A DNA stretch of 64,000 nucleotides from Bog-473 sp963821755 (GCA_963821755.1 CAWGEX010000004.1:248001-312000); one strand, 5' to 3'; positions 19,265 through 27,526 are shown, counted from the stretch's first letter. Notes: a model not told the origin generated them from the letters alone. Numbers and translations are program-made.

Positions 19265-20250
19265 CAGTGCTCCACCTGCGACCTCTGGACGATCAGGCGG
19301 GCGATGATGTTGATGCCAAGGGTGGTGGCGAACAGGATCAGTCCGAGCAGAATCAGCGCGCTCTTGACAATTTCAGACGAGGCCACGAAGTTCTCGGTGA
19401 TCTCCGCGGCGATCGACCCCAGCCCGCCCGGTCCGAGCAGGGCCGAGGTGAGGTGATTGCCCTGCGAGAGGACGAGGACGACGATCATCGTCTCGCCCAG
19501 GCCTCGGCCGATCCCGAGTAGCACCGCACCGAGGATCCCGTTGCGCGAGAACGGGAGGATGACGTCGGTCACCATCCCCCAGCGGGTCCCCCCCAACCCG
19601 AGAGAGGCTTCGCAGACGTCGCGAGGTGCCTGGGCCATGACCTCCCGGCTGATCGAGGTGATGATCGGAATGATCGTGACGGCGCAGATCAGGCTGCAGG
19701 CGAAGATCGACTTGACGAATTGCTCCGGACTGGGCGTGCGCAGGATCGGAATGAACCCGAGGTACTTGCTCATCCACTTCGCCGGCGCCGCTTGCAGATT
19801 CGAGATGAGGAGCAGTCCCCAGAACCCGTACACAATGCTCGGGACGGTGGCCAACATGTCGATGACACCGGTCAGGACGGCCTTCAACCGCCGGGGCGCG
19901 TACTCGTTGATCATGAGAGCCGTGGCCAACGAGACCGGTGTGGCGATGGCCACTCCGACCAGGGCGATGGCGATCGAACCCATCAGCAATGGCAACATGC
20001 CGAAATGGCCGGTGTCGGGGGACCAGGTCAGATCGGTCACCAAGCCGAATCCGGCCAGGCGGAAGGCGTGGAACCCGTAGTAACAGAGGAAGGCGACCAT
20101 GGCGGCCAGAATGACCAGGACGGTCCCGCTGCTCCCCGCCAGTATCCCGTTGAACACCCGGTCCGGTCCGCTCGGCTTGACGAGCAGGTTGACCGGGGTA
20201 TCGGGCCGGTTCGGGCGCTCAGCGACCCCTGGTGCGGCGCGGGTGGTCAT
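19264..20250 (-). CDS. pstC: PstC-type ABC permease
   Basis: A 328-residue permease. The ATG at 20250 overlaps the upstream surface-protein stop as ATGA, which decides the start. It has six predicted helices; the PstC hallmarks are GSIAIALVGVAIATPVSLATAL, LKAVLTGVIDMLATVPSIVYGFWG, a periplasmic loop with FIPILRTPSPEQFVKSIF, and the coupling loop EASLGLGGTRWGMVTDVILPF followed by GIGRGLGETMIVVLVL. It forms the channel with PstA. Coupling to the LANTG protein shows the surface proteins and transporter are one transcription unit. Confidence 0.93.
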   Translation of the reverse strand: MTTRAAPGVAERPNRPDTPVNLLVKPSGPDRVFNGILAGSSGTVLVILAAMVAFLCYYGFHAFRLAGFGLVTDLTWSPDTGHFGMLPLLMGSIAIALVGVAIATPVSLATALMINEYAPRRLKAVLTGVIDMLATVPSIVYGFWGLLLISNLQAAPAKWMSKYLGFIPILRTPSPEQFVKSIFACSLICAVTIIPIITSISREVMAQAPRDVCEASLGLGGTRWGMVTDVILPFSRNGILGAVLLGIGRGLGETMIVVLVLSQGNHLTSALLGPGGLGSIAAEITENFVASSEIVKSALILLGLILFATTLGINIIARLIVQRSQVEH

Positions 20251-21020
20251 TTGGGCACCCTGAGTGAAAGGCGACGACCCACTGAACCGATGATCAGTAG
20301 CACCGTCCCGATGGCGAAGGTCCACGGCAGCTGATTGGGCATTCCGGTGTTCGCCAGCGAGCCCGACGAGTTCGCGGCGTTCGCACCAGACGAGCTGGCG
20401 GCGACCGGCGCGCTTCCCGCGTGGCTCGCGGCCGATCCGGCACTGCCGCTCGGCGTGGACGGGTTGGAGCCGCCGGCCGAGGCCGACGGCGCCGGTGCGG
20501 CGGGCGCCCCGGACGCTGGGCCGACGGAGAATGCGGCCGAGAAGATCTTCGGTGCGGTGAAATCGTTCTGGTCCTGTCCGATGTAGAGCACACACGGATT
20601 GGAGGCGTTGCACACCGGCTGGAAGTTCGCCAGCTCACCCAGCGCGGTACTTGGGAGCAGGTACACGGTGTAGCCGGCCACGGAAAAGCTTCCGTCCGCG
20701 CCGACCAGCACGGTGTTGGCCTGAATCGAGTTCCCATCGCATGTGCTGAGGTCAATCGGAAGGTTGGCCGCAGTGCCATGAGGATCGGCGCACTCAAGGA
20801 CATTGACCCACGCGTGCGGGGTGAAGACGGTGTTGGGACCGACCGAGAGGTCGATCGTCTGACCGTCGTGCAGCGATCCACCCGGGGTCACGGTCAGTAC
20901 GGGTGAGGCGGCCTCCGCCTGGCCGGTTTCGCCCAGCATCGTTCCGGCGGCCACGGTCAGACAACACCCGAAGAGCGCCACTCGGCCGAGATCGGGAGCA
21001 TTCGTATCTCGACCGAACAT
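20247..21020 (-). CDS. LANTG-anchored secreted protein, neocarzinostatin-like module
   Basis: A 257-residue secreted protein. The signal peptide ends QAEA. Residues ~40-150 hold a module shared with three other proteins in this operon: DGQTIDLSVGPNTVFTPHAW, VNVLECADPHG, STCDGNSIQANTVLV, a Tyr/Leu-rich strand, CNASNPCVLYIGQDQNDFTAP and FSAAFSVGP. The ECA...CDGN and C-x5-CVLYIGQ cysteines could form two disulfides as in neocarzinostatin-type beta proteins; this is an inference from pattern. An Ala/Ser/Gly linker leads to LANTGMPNQLP, a membrane helix and GRRLSLRVPK, a class E sortase signal. The start overlaps the preceding stop by one base. Function unknown; possibly ligand binding at the surface. 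Confidence 0.78.
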   Translation of the reverse strand: MFGRDTNAPDLGRVALFGCCLTVAAGTMLGETGQAEAASPVLTVTPGGSLHDGQTIDLSVGPNTVFTPHAWVNVLECADPHGTAANLPIDLSTCDGNSIQANTVLVGADGSFSVAGYTVYLLPSTALGELANFQPVCNASNPCVLYIGQDQNDFTAPKIFSAAFSVGPASGAPAAPAPSASAGGSNPSTPSGSAGSAASHAGSAPVAASSSGANAANSSGSLANTGMPNQLPWTFAIGTVLLIIGSVGRRLSLRVPK

Positions 21021-21514
21021 CACGAATTCTTGGCGGACGGCTGAATGGTGAAGGGCGCGGAGAATTCCTTCGGCGCGGTGAAATGGATCTGGTCCTGCCC
21101 GACGTACAGGACGCACGACTTCTTCTGGTTGCATACGGGTTGCCCGTTCGGCAGTTCCCCCAGCGTCGGCACATTGGGTAGGGCGAACAGTTGGAAACCG
21201 TGTTCCGAAAAGCTGCCGTTCTTCTTGACCAGGATGGTGTTGCCTTGGATGGTGTTCCCGTCGCACGTGCTCACGCTGGTCGGCAGGTTCGCCTTCTTGC
21301 CACCCGGGTCAGCGCACTCGAGGACATTGACCCGCGAGTACGGCGCGAAAAAGTGGTTCGGACCGACAGAGATGCTGATCATCTGCCCGTCGTGGAACGG
21401 CCCCGTCGACATCTGGAGCGCGGGAGGGGTGGCCGCCCCCACCGGCAGGGCCAAGCCGATCACGGCGATCAGAAGGCCCAGAAGCGCTCCAGCGGCGGCT
21501 GTCGTCGATTTCAT
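21020..21514 (-). CDS. Small secreted neocarzinostatin-like protein
   Basis: A 164-residue protein made almost entirely of the shared module: signal peptide ending VGAAT, then FHDGQMISISVGPNHFFAPY, VNVLECADPGG, STCDGNTIQGNTILV, FQLFALPNVPTLGELPNG, CNQKKSCVLYVGQDQIHFTA and FSAPFTIQPS. It has no sorting signal or membrane anchor, so it should be released or bound by partners. ATGA overlap with the Ig-repeat gene upstream and a one-base overlap with the LANTG gene downstream make this a tightly coupled series. Function unknown. Confidence 0.75.
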   Translation of the reverse strand: MKSTTAAAGALLGLLIAVIGLALPVGAATPPALQMSTGPFHDGQMISISVGPNHFFAPYSRVNVLECADPGGKKANLPTSVSTCDGNTIQGNTILVKKNGSFSEHGFQLFALPNVPTLGELPNGQPVCNQKKSCVLYVGQDQIHFTAPKEFSAPFTIQPSAKNS

Positions 21515-24276
21515 GCTGCCCTCTTCGTGAAGAGACGGCGTCCGATCGTGCCGACGCACATGAAGAGGAGGCCCAGACCGATGAGCCAGGGGAGGAAGGC
21601 CGGCGCGCCGGTCACGGCCAGCGAGGATCCCGAACCGCCGCTCGAGGACGTACCCCCCGATCCGCCCGATGAACCCGAGTCGCTGCCGCCGCTCGACGCC
21701 ACGGACGCCCCTCCACCCGATGATGGCGTCGTCGCGGGAGGCGTGGTGGCCGTCACCGCGGTGAAGGTCACGACCGCCGTCACGCCGGTGAGGACCACCT
21801 TGTCCGTGGTATCGGTCGCCGTGTAGGTCACCGACTCGGGCGTGGCGTCAGTGACGCTAAACGTCGCCGTGCCCGTGTTCCCCGTGGTGCCACTCACCGC
21901 CGTTACCTTCGAACTGCCCGCCGATGCGGTCAGGGTGACCACCTTGCCCGGGACGGCCTGGCCGTTCCCGTCATTGAGCAGCACCGTGATCATCGCCGCC
22001 GTACTGCCGTCGGCGGGGTCGCTGGTCGGTTTGGCCACCACCGATGAGTCCGCCGGCACGGGCGGTGGCGCCGGTGGGCTGCCGAAGGTGACCACACCTT
22101 GAGCCGTCAGCGGCAGAGAGTCGGTGGAGTCGGTGGCCGAGTACGTCACCACTTCGGCTGTGGAGTCCGTCGCCGTGAAGGTCGCCTGCCCGCTCTGGTT
22201 GGTGGTGCCGGCGATGGTCGTGAGCACGGAGCTCCCGTTCAGGGCCTTGACCGTGACCGACTTGCCCACAATGTGGTTGCCGAAGTGGTCGTTGATCGTG
22301 ACCGTGATGGTCGAGGCCGTGGTCCCGTCGGACGGTACCGAGGTCGGGTTGCTCGTCACGGTGGAAAGGTTGGCGTCGGGCGCGCCGCCGGTGAAGGTGA
22401 TCGCGACATTGCCACTGACCTGGAAGGAGTCGGTGGTGTCGGTCGCCGTGAAGGTGACGGCTTCGGCGACGGTGTCGTCGACTTCGAATTCAGCCGTACC
22501 GGTGGGGTCCGTCACGCCCGGCGTGGCGCTCCCGACGGCGATCGGCCGGAACTGCACCGACCCGGTGGGGGTGGCCGCCAGTTGCACCGTCTTGCCCGAA
22601 AGAGGCGTGCTGAACTGGTCCTTGATCACCACCGTGATCAAGGTCTGGGTCGTCCCGTCTGCCGGTGAAGTGGCCGTCGCCGGGCTGATGGTCGACGAGG
22701 TGGCGGAGGGCGCCGACTGCTGGAAGACCACCTGCGGCATCTGGGTCAGGGGGAGAGAGTCGGTGGAATCGGTGGCGGTCAGCGTGACCGTCTCGGGCGC
22801 GCTGTCGGTGACCGAGAACATGGCCTGCCCACTGGCGTTGGTGGCAACCGCTGGACCGACCGCTGCCGTGGGCGACGACGCCGCCAGGCTCACCATCTTC
22901 CCCGGCACGGGGCTGCTGCCGGTGGTGGTCAGCAAGGTCACCACGGCCGTCGTTCCCACCAGTCCCACTTGGGCGGGGGATGGGGCCGTGACGGTCGACG
23001 TGGCCGGATCCACCGTCAGGGACCCGAAGGTGACGGAGGCCTTCGACGAGAGGACGAGCGTATCGGTCGCGTCGGTCGCCGTGAAGGTGGCGGTCTCGGC
23101 CGTGTTGTCGGTGACCGTGAACGTGGCCACACCGAGGGCATTGGTCACATTCGGGGTTGCCGCCGGGACGATCACCGCACTCCCGGTGCCGATCAACGTC
23201 ACCGTCTTGTTGGCGACCGGTTGTGACGACGCCGCCTGGTCGCGCAGGGTGACGGTGATGGTGGACGGGGTGCCGGGGCCGGTGGCCACCGCGGTCGGGT
23301 TGGCTACCACCGAGGAGCGGCCATCGGTCACCACGGGCGCCGCATAGGTCACCATCGCCGTCGGAGTCACGGCCACGTTGTCGGTGGTGTCGGTGGCGCT
23401 GTAGGTGACCGGCTCGGCCGTGGTGTCGGTCACCGTGAAGGTCGCCTGGCCGTTGGTATCGGTGACATTGGGCGTCGCATGTGGGGTGATGACCGAGTGT
23501 CCGCTCCCCTGGGCCAGAGTCACGGTTCGGGCGGCCACCGGCAACGGGCCGGTGGCCAGCAGGGTCACCGTGACCGTCGAGACGTCCGTCCCGTCGGCCG
23601 TGGCCGTGGCCGGGGAGGCGACCACCGTCGAGAGGGTCGCCGAGGGCTGCGTGGCCGCCACCGGGGCAGAACCGTCTCCCGGATTGGCCCCGCTGTCGGT
23701 GGCATTGGGTGTCACAAAGAACGCCTGCGACCAGACGTGGGGTTGGGTGAAGTCTCCCTGGTCCTGCCCGATGTAGAGGACACAGCTGTTCGACAGGTTG
23801 CAGGTGACTCCCCCGGTTTCACCCAGGTTGGCATCCGGCAGGGCGAAGAGTTGGTAGAGGCTGCTGGTCTTGGTCTGGAAGTTGATCGAGCCGTCGGCGT
23901 TCGGTTTCAGGGTGGGCCCGTTGATCGTATTGCCGTCACAGTTGGCTGGGTCGGTCGGGACCACACCGCCGGGGGCGGCGCACTCGACGATGTTGATGTT
24001 CAGGTTTGGGTTAAAGAGGCTGCCGGCCGGGACGACCACATTGATGTTCTGCCCGCTCGAGAAAGGGGTGTTCGCCGTGAACGGCGTCACGGCGGCCGCC
24101 GCGCCCGGCACCGTGTCGCCGCTATTTGGGCCCGCGGCACCCGCCACTTCGACCAGGCCGAAGGTGGTGGCCGAGGTCACCAGGAGCACCATTCCGGCCA
24201 GTTGCAGCCGCGCCCAACTCGAGCGGGACGTTGAGCCAGAGCGTGGCTTGAACCGGTGGGTCACCTTCATCTTCAC
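21511..24276 (-). CDS. Six-repeat Ig-like surface protein with LAVTG signal
   Basis: A 921-residue secreted protein. An N-terminal signal region is followed by the neocarzinostatin-like module (residues ~60-190, FSSGQNINVVVPAGSLFNP, NIVECAAPGGVV, NCDGNTINGPTLKPN, CVLYIGQDQGDFTQPHVW). Six repeats of about 90-105 residues follow, resembling bacterial invasin-type Ig domains (Big_1), each ending in variants of GQATFTVTDTTAEPVTYSAT then D-x-TD. A Gly/Ser stretch precedes LAVTGAPAFLP, a membrane helix and IGRRLFTKRAA. The GTG at 24276 has AGAGG eight bases upstream; an ATG two codons later is possible. It likely projects the N-terminal module from the wall. Confidence 0.8.
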   Translation of the reverse strand: MKMKVTHRFKPRSGSTSRSSWARLQLAGMVLLVTSATTFGLVEVAGAAGPNSGDTVPGAAAAVTPFTANTPFSSGQNINVVVPAGSLFNPNLNINIVECAAPGGVVPTDPANCDGNTINGPTLKPNADGSINFQTKTSSLYQLFALPDANLGETGGVTCNLSNSCVLYIGQDQGDFTQPHVWSQAFFVTPNATDSGANPGDGSAPVAATQPSATLSTVVASPATATADGTDVSTVTVTLLATGPLPVAARTVTLAQGSGHSVITPHATPNVTDTNGQATFTVTDTTAEPVTYSATDTTDNVAVTPTAMVTYAAPVVTDGRSSVVANPTAVATGPGTPSTITVTLRDQAASSQPVANKTVTLIGTGSAVIVPAATPNVTNALGVATFTVTDNTAETATFTATDATDTLVLSSKASVTFGSLTVDPATSTVTAPSPAQVGLVGTTAVVTLLTTTGSSPVPGKMVSLAASSPTAAVGPAVATNASGQAMFSVTDSAPETVTLTATDSTDSLPLTQMPQVVFQQSAPSATSSTISPATATSPADGTTQTLITVVIKDQFSTPLSGKTVQLAATPTGSVQFRPIAVGSATPGVTDPTGTAEFEVDDTVAEAVTFTATDTTDSFQVSGNVAITFTGGAPDANLSTVTSNPTSVPSDGTTASTITVTINDHFGNHIVGKSVTVKALNGSSVLTTIAGTTNQSGQATFTATDSTAEVVTYSATDSTDSLPLTAQGVVTFGSPPAPPPVPADSSVVAKPTSDPADGSTAAMITVLLNDGNGQAVPGKVVTLTASAGSSKVTAVSGTTGNTGTATFSVTDATPESVTYTATDTTDKVVLTGVTAVVTFTAVTATTPPATTPSSGGGASVASSGGSDSGSSGGSGGTSSSGGSGSSLAVTGAPAFLPWLIGLGLLFMCVGTIGRRLFTKRAA

Positions 24277-24340
24277 GTATTGACCTCTGTCCTTTCTGGT
24301 GTTTCCTGATGTTCGAGACCACCGGCCCTTGGACGCCCGA

Positions 24341-24378
24341 GGCCCGGGGACCGGCGATTTCTCGCCGGACCCCGGGCC
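24341..24378 (-). terminator. 17-bp stem-loop inside the surface/Pst operon
   Basis: Arms GGCCCGGGGACCGGCGA and TCGCCGGACCCCGGGCC with a four-base loop, one A-A mismatch. It lies in the 153-base gap between the large PstS-like gene and the Ig-repeat gene, reading on the minus strand. There is no U tract, so partial terminator, attenuator or mRNA-processing stem are all possible. It may separate strong expression of the first two surface genes from the transporter genes. Confidence 0.6.
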
Positions 24379-24429
24379 GGGGCACTGCTTCTGACGTGTG
24401 CCTGGCTACTGCACACTCAACCTTTCGGC

Positions 24430-26433
24430 TCAGTTCTGCGTACTGGCAACTGTTTGCACTGCGGGCACTCCCGCGAACACGGTGGCCACACCGGTACCGG
24501 TGGCCGTGGCGTTGTTGCTCAGGGTCAGTGTGCTCGTTCCGGCGCCGGAGACCACCGTGGTCCCGGCTGGGAAGTTGGCGCCGCTCACGCCGACGTTGAG
24601 CCCACCGACCAGGCCACCGGCATTCACGATGTCGGCGGGGAAGTTACCCCCGGCCGTCAGGGTGATGGTGTTCGACCCCGAAGACGTCGTGACCGGGAGG
24701 CTGGCCGCACATGAGTTGTTGGGCGCCGCGATGGCGTCGGCCGGAGTGGCGATGGCCGGTGCCGGGGTGTTGTCGTTCAGGCGAGGGAATCCGAACGTGG
24801 CCGAGATGCTGCTCGTCAACTCGGTGTCGAAGTTCTTCCCGGTGCTGTTGTCCAGACCCTTGGAGAAGTTGACGTTCGAGTCACACACCCAGTTCAAGAA
24901 TCCGCCGGCCGAGGCACGGATCGTGTCGGTACGGTAGATGTTGAAGAGGGTCCGGGCCGTCGGGTACTTGTTGCCCAACAGGTTTGGGGTCGAGGTTGAC
25001 TGCTCGTTCTCCTGCACCTTGTTACCCGAGAACGACGTGCCGTTGATGGTTGCGGCAGCCGCAAAGGCGTTGGTGTTGAACACGCCGTTGGACTCGATGT
25101 AGAGCGACGTCGAAATCTCGATCGCCTGGTCGACGAAGTCGGGTGACGGGAAGTCCTGCGCCGCGAACTGGTCCAGCTGGTCCGAGTTGTTCTCCAAGGC
25201 GATGTGGGCTGCATTGGGGGTCGGCGCCGTGGCCGGGTTCGGGTCATTGGCCGCGTTGGTGTTCATGCTCGAGGCGCACCCGCCCGAGGCCACGCCGCTC
25301 TCGGCGTAACTGGCGTAGGTGGCTTCGGTACCCGACGCCGTGTTGATGCCGACGATGCGGATCGGAACCCCAATCGGCGAGCCCTGCCCGACCGCCAGAT
25401 TGCTGGCGGTGGTGAAGGTCAAGTTCGGGGTGCCGGTTGAGGTGGCGTTGCCCGAGAGGGTCGCCGTGCCGCCGGACACCGACGAAACCGTGGTGCCCGC
25501 CGGGATGCCGGGTCCCGAGACCGCGTCACCGGCCGCCACCGTGCTCGGGAAGCTTCCGCTCACCGTGACCGTTGAAGAACCCGACGTGGTGGAGACGCCC
25601 TGCACCTGCAGGGCCGGTCCCAGGTTGGTCAGCTGGCCCCAGTCGGTGATCCGGGTGGCATTGGAGGCACACCACAGGCGGTACGCCGTGCTGTTTGCCG
25701 CACCACCGTTGTCCGCGTTGGAGATGTCGCTGAGCGCGGTACCGGTGAAAGGTCCGCCCACGGCGTTACCGGGAAGCCATCCTGAGGCCACCGGCCCGAC
25801 CACTCCACCGTTGATGGAACTGTACGGCGCCGTGGTCGAGGTCCCGAAGGTCGCTGGCGAGACCGGGTAGTCGATGATCGGCACACCGTCCTTGGCGTAA
25901 CCGGTCTGAGCCAATGTGCCGCAGGCCGTGCCGGCCGGCTTGGATGACCGGGCGAAGTCCACGGGCAACGGGGTCGAAGCGGCGTTGCAGAGCTGGTTCT
26001 GGCCGGCTCCGGACCCGACGCTGTCCACACCTTCGGTGACTTCGGTGCGGTCCCAGTTGTCGTTGATGTCCGTCGTCGCCACGTTGGCGCCCGACTGGCA
26101 GAAGAAGCTCAGGTTGGACGAGGCGGACGCCGGGTCCAATGAGTTGAAGAGCGGCTGACCGGCACTCGAGTTGATGGAGCAGCCGTAGAGCCCGGCGCCG
26201 GTGAACAGGTCACCGAGGCGCTGCATCATGAAGAACGTGGTGTCCGAGCCGGTGTCCCGGATCCCTTCCACGTTCCCGTTGTAGAAGTGGGGCGCCACCG
26301 GTACGGCCCCTCCTTGAGGGTCGGGCGGGGCGGCCGAGGCCACCCCCGCTCCGACGGTCAGGGCGGCCGTGATCGCCACTGTGCCGATTCCGGCTGCTCG
26401 GGCCATATGGCTGCGCAGCTTGTGCTTGTGCAT
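24430..26433 (-). CDS. Large secreted PstS-like protein with inserted repeat module
   Basis: A 667-residue secreted protein starting at ATG 26433 (AAGGAG 11 bases upstream). The signal peptide ends GVASA. A type II binding-protein pattern is visible: GIRDTGSDTTFFMMQRLGDL, VDSVGSGAGQNQLC, LPVDFARSSKPAGTAC, FTGTALSDISNADNGG, DWGQL, and VGINTASGTEATYASYA, which matches the SGTT-type phosphate loop. Between DWGQL and VGINTASGTE sits a ~65-residue insert (TTSGSSTVTVSGSFPS through GGTATLSGNATSTGT), and a second copy ends the protein (TTSSGSNTITLTAGGNFP through STLTLSNNATATGTG). There is no sorting signal. The whole protein is longer than ordinary PstS. Confidence 0.72.
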   Translation of the reverse strand: MHKHKLRSHMARAAGIGTVAITAALTVGAGVASAAPPDPQGGAVPVAPHFYNGNVEGIRDTGSDTTFFMMQRLGDLFTGAGLYGCSINSSAGQPLFNSLDPASASSNLSFFCQSGANVATTDINDNWDRTEVTEGVDSVGSGAGQNQLCNAASTPLPVDFARSSKPAGTACGTLAQTGYAKDGVPIIDYPVSPATFGTSTTAPYSSINGGVVGPVASGWLPGNAVGGPFTGTALSDISNADNGGAANSTAYRLWCASNATRITDWGQLTNLGPALQVQGVSTTSGSSTVTVSGSFPSTVAAGDAVSGPGIPAGTTVSSVSGGTATLSGNATSTGTPNLTFTTASNLAVGQGSPIGVPIRIVGINTASGTEATYASYAESGVASGGCASSMNTNAANDPNPATAPTPNAAHIALENNSDQLDQFAAQDFPSPDFVDQAIEISTSLYIESNGVFNTNAFAAAATINGTSFSGNKVQENEQSTSTPNLLGNKYPTARTLFNIYRTDTIRASAGGFLNWVCDSNVNFSKGLDNSTGKNFDTELTSSISATFGFPRLNDNTPAPAIATPADAIAAPNNSCAASLPVTTSSGSNTITLTAGGNFPADIVNAGGLVGGLNVGVSGANFPAGTTVVSGAGTSTLTLSNNATATGTGVATVFAGVPAVQTVASTQN

Positions 26434-26451
26434 TGTCCGGGTTACTCCTTC

Positions 26452-26475
26452 TTGAGTGAGGTGTTGAGTGAGGTG
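26452..26475. repeat. Direct repeat TTGAGTGAGGTG x2
   Basis: Two adjacent perfect 12-base copies lie in the 73-base gap upstream of the large PstS-like gene, on the plus-strand reading. They may be an operator, a leader element or a recent slip duplication. Confidence 0.6.
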
Positions 26476-26506
26476 TTGTGTCTTGGTGATGGTGTTGGCC
26501 GGCTGG

Positions 26507-27184
26507 TCAGGCCGCCGACTTGGCGGTCCGACGCCGGTGGATGAGGACGCTCCCACCGACCAAGCCCAGGGCGGCCAGCGGGAGGATGACAGCCATCGGG
26601 ACTTCCGGCGTACCGTCACCGGGGCTGGCACCGCTGTCGGTCGGGTCGGGCTTGATCACGAAGGCTTGGGACCAGACGTGGGGCTTGGTGAAGTCGGTTT
26701 GGTCGTTCCCGATGTAGAGGACACATTGGTGTGCCAGGTCACAGGTGACCCCACCAGCCGACTCGCCCAGCGAGATGCTGTCCGGCAGGGCGAAGAGTTG
26801 GTACAGCGAGCCGGTCTTGGTCTGGAAGTTGATCGATCCGTCGGCGTTGGGCTTCAGGGTCGGACCGTTGATCGTGTTGCCATCACAGTTGCCCGGATCG
26901 GTCGGCACCACACCGCCTGGGGCGGCGCACTCGACGACGTTGATGTTGAGGCTCGGGTTGAAGAGGCTGCCGGCCGGGACGACCACGTTGATGTTCTGCC
27001 CACTCGAGAACGGGGTGCCGGGGGTGAACGGCGTCACCGGAGTCGCCGCGGTCGGTACCGTGTCCCCGCTGGCCGGTCCAGCCGCACCGGCCGGACCGGC
27101 CAGTGCGATGACGGAGAACGTGCCGGCTACAGCCGCTGCGGCGACCGAAATGCCGACCGTCCGTGCGACGTGTCGAATGAACAT
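26507..27184 (-). CDS. Secreted neocarzinostatin-like protein with PEP-CTERM-like tail
   Basis: A 225-residue first gene of the operon; AAGGAG seven bases before the ATG decides the start. The signal peptide ends AGAAG. The shared module is nearly identical to that of the Ig-repeat protein (FSSGQNINVVVPAGSLFNPS, NVVECAAPGGVV, NCDGNTINGPTLKPN, CVLYIGNDQTDFTKPHVW). The tail differs from its siblings: DGTPEVPMAVILPLAALGLV, then LIHRRRTAKSAA, a proline/glutamate motif, helix and basic cluster without an LxxTG. That layout resembles PEP-CTERM sorting signals and makes it the best candidate substrate for the operon's exosortase. Confidence 0.75.
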   Translation of the reverse strand: MFIRHVARTVGISVAAAAVAGTFSVIALAGPAGAAGPASGDTVPTAATPVTPFTPGTPFSSGQNINVVVPAGSLFNPSLNINVVECAAPGGVVPTDPGNCDGNTINGPTLKPNADGSINFQTKTGSLYQLFALPDSISLGESAGGVTCDLAHQCVLYIGNDQTDFTKPHVWSQAFVIKPDPTDSGASPGDGTPEVPMAVILPLAALGLVGGSVLIHRRRTAKSAA

Positions 27185-27526
27185 GGAGTGGCTCCTTCTG
27201 GTGACTTTGGGGATGATTGGAGTTGAACGAATGGCCCAGCAGGTCAGTTCTGCCATACAAGGAAGGCCTCCTCAAGACAAAATCCCTTGTGACACGTAGA
27301 AAACATCTCCCCGTCGAATTCCGTTTTCCCTACCGTCACGATGGGGGTTTTCGAGTTGCGCGGCTCGACGTTCGGCCCTACCATGCCCCCCGAATTCTCT
27401 CCCGGGTGCATGGCCGGGCTGGCCAACCTGGGCCCCACCGAGAGCGCCACATCAACAGCCGATCGGTTCCAGTTGGCGTGTGGAAGCGAGAACGAACCGA
27501 ATCACAGACGCACTACGCTTTGGGGC
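27185..27526. other. 342-base divergent intergenic region
   Basis: It separates the start of the minus-strand surface/Pst operon from a plus-strand gene. It is relatively A/T-rich around 27250-27345, which fits a promoter, but I find no convincing -35/-10 pair for the operon and no 11-bp PHO repeats. On the plus side TACGCT (27514-27519) lies seven bases before the ATG at 27527. The frame of that gene is open upstream to an ATG at 27341, so a longer N-terminus cannot be excluded. Confidence 0.5.

Noticed and set aside
10348..27184. Horizontally acquired island or prophage
   Set aside because: There is no integrase, transposase, phage gene or attachment repeat, and the base composition looks like the neighbours. 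The flanking tRNA genes lie several kilobases away on the other side of housekeeping genes.
27185..27526. PHO box for the surface/Pst operon
   Set aside because: I looked for GTTMAYC repeats at 11-bp spacing on both strands and saw only isolated partial matches such as AGTTGAACG.
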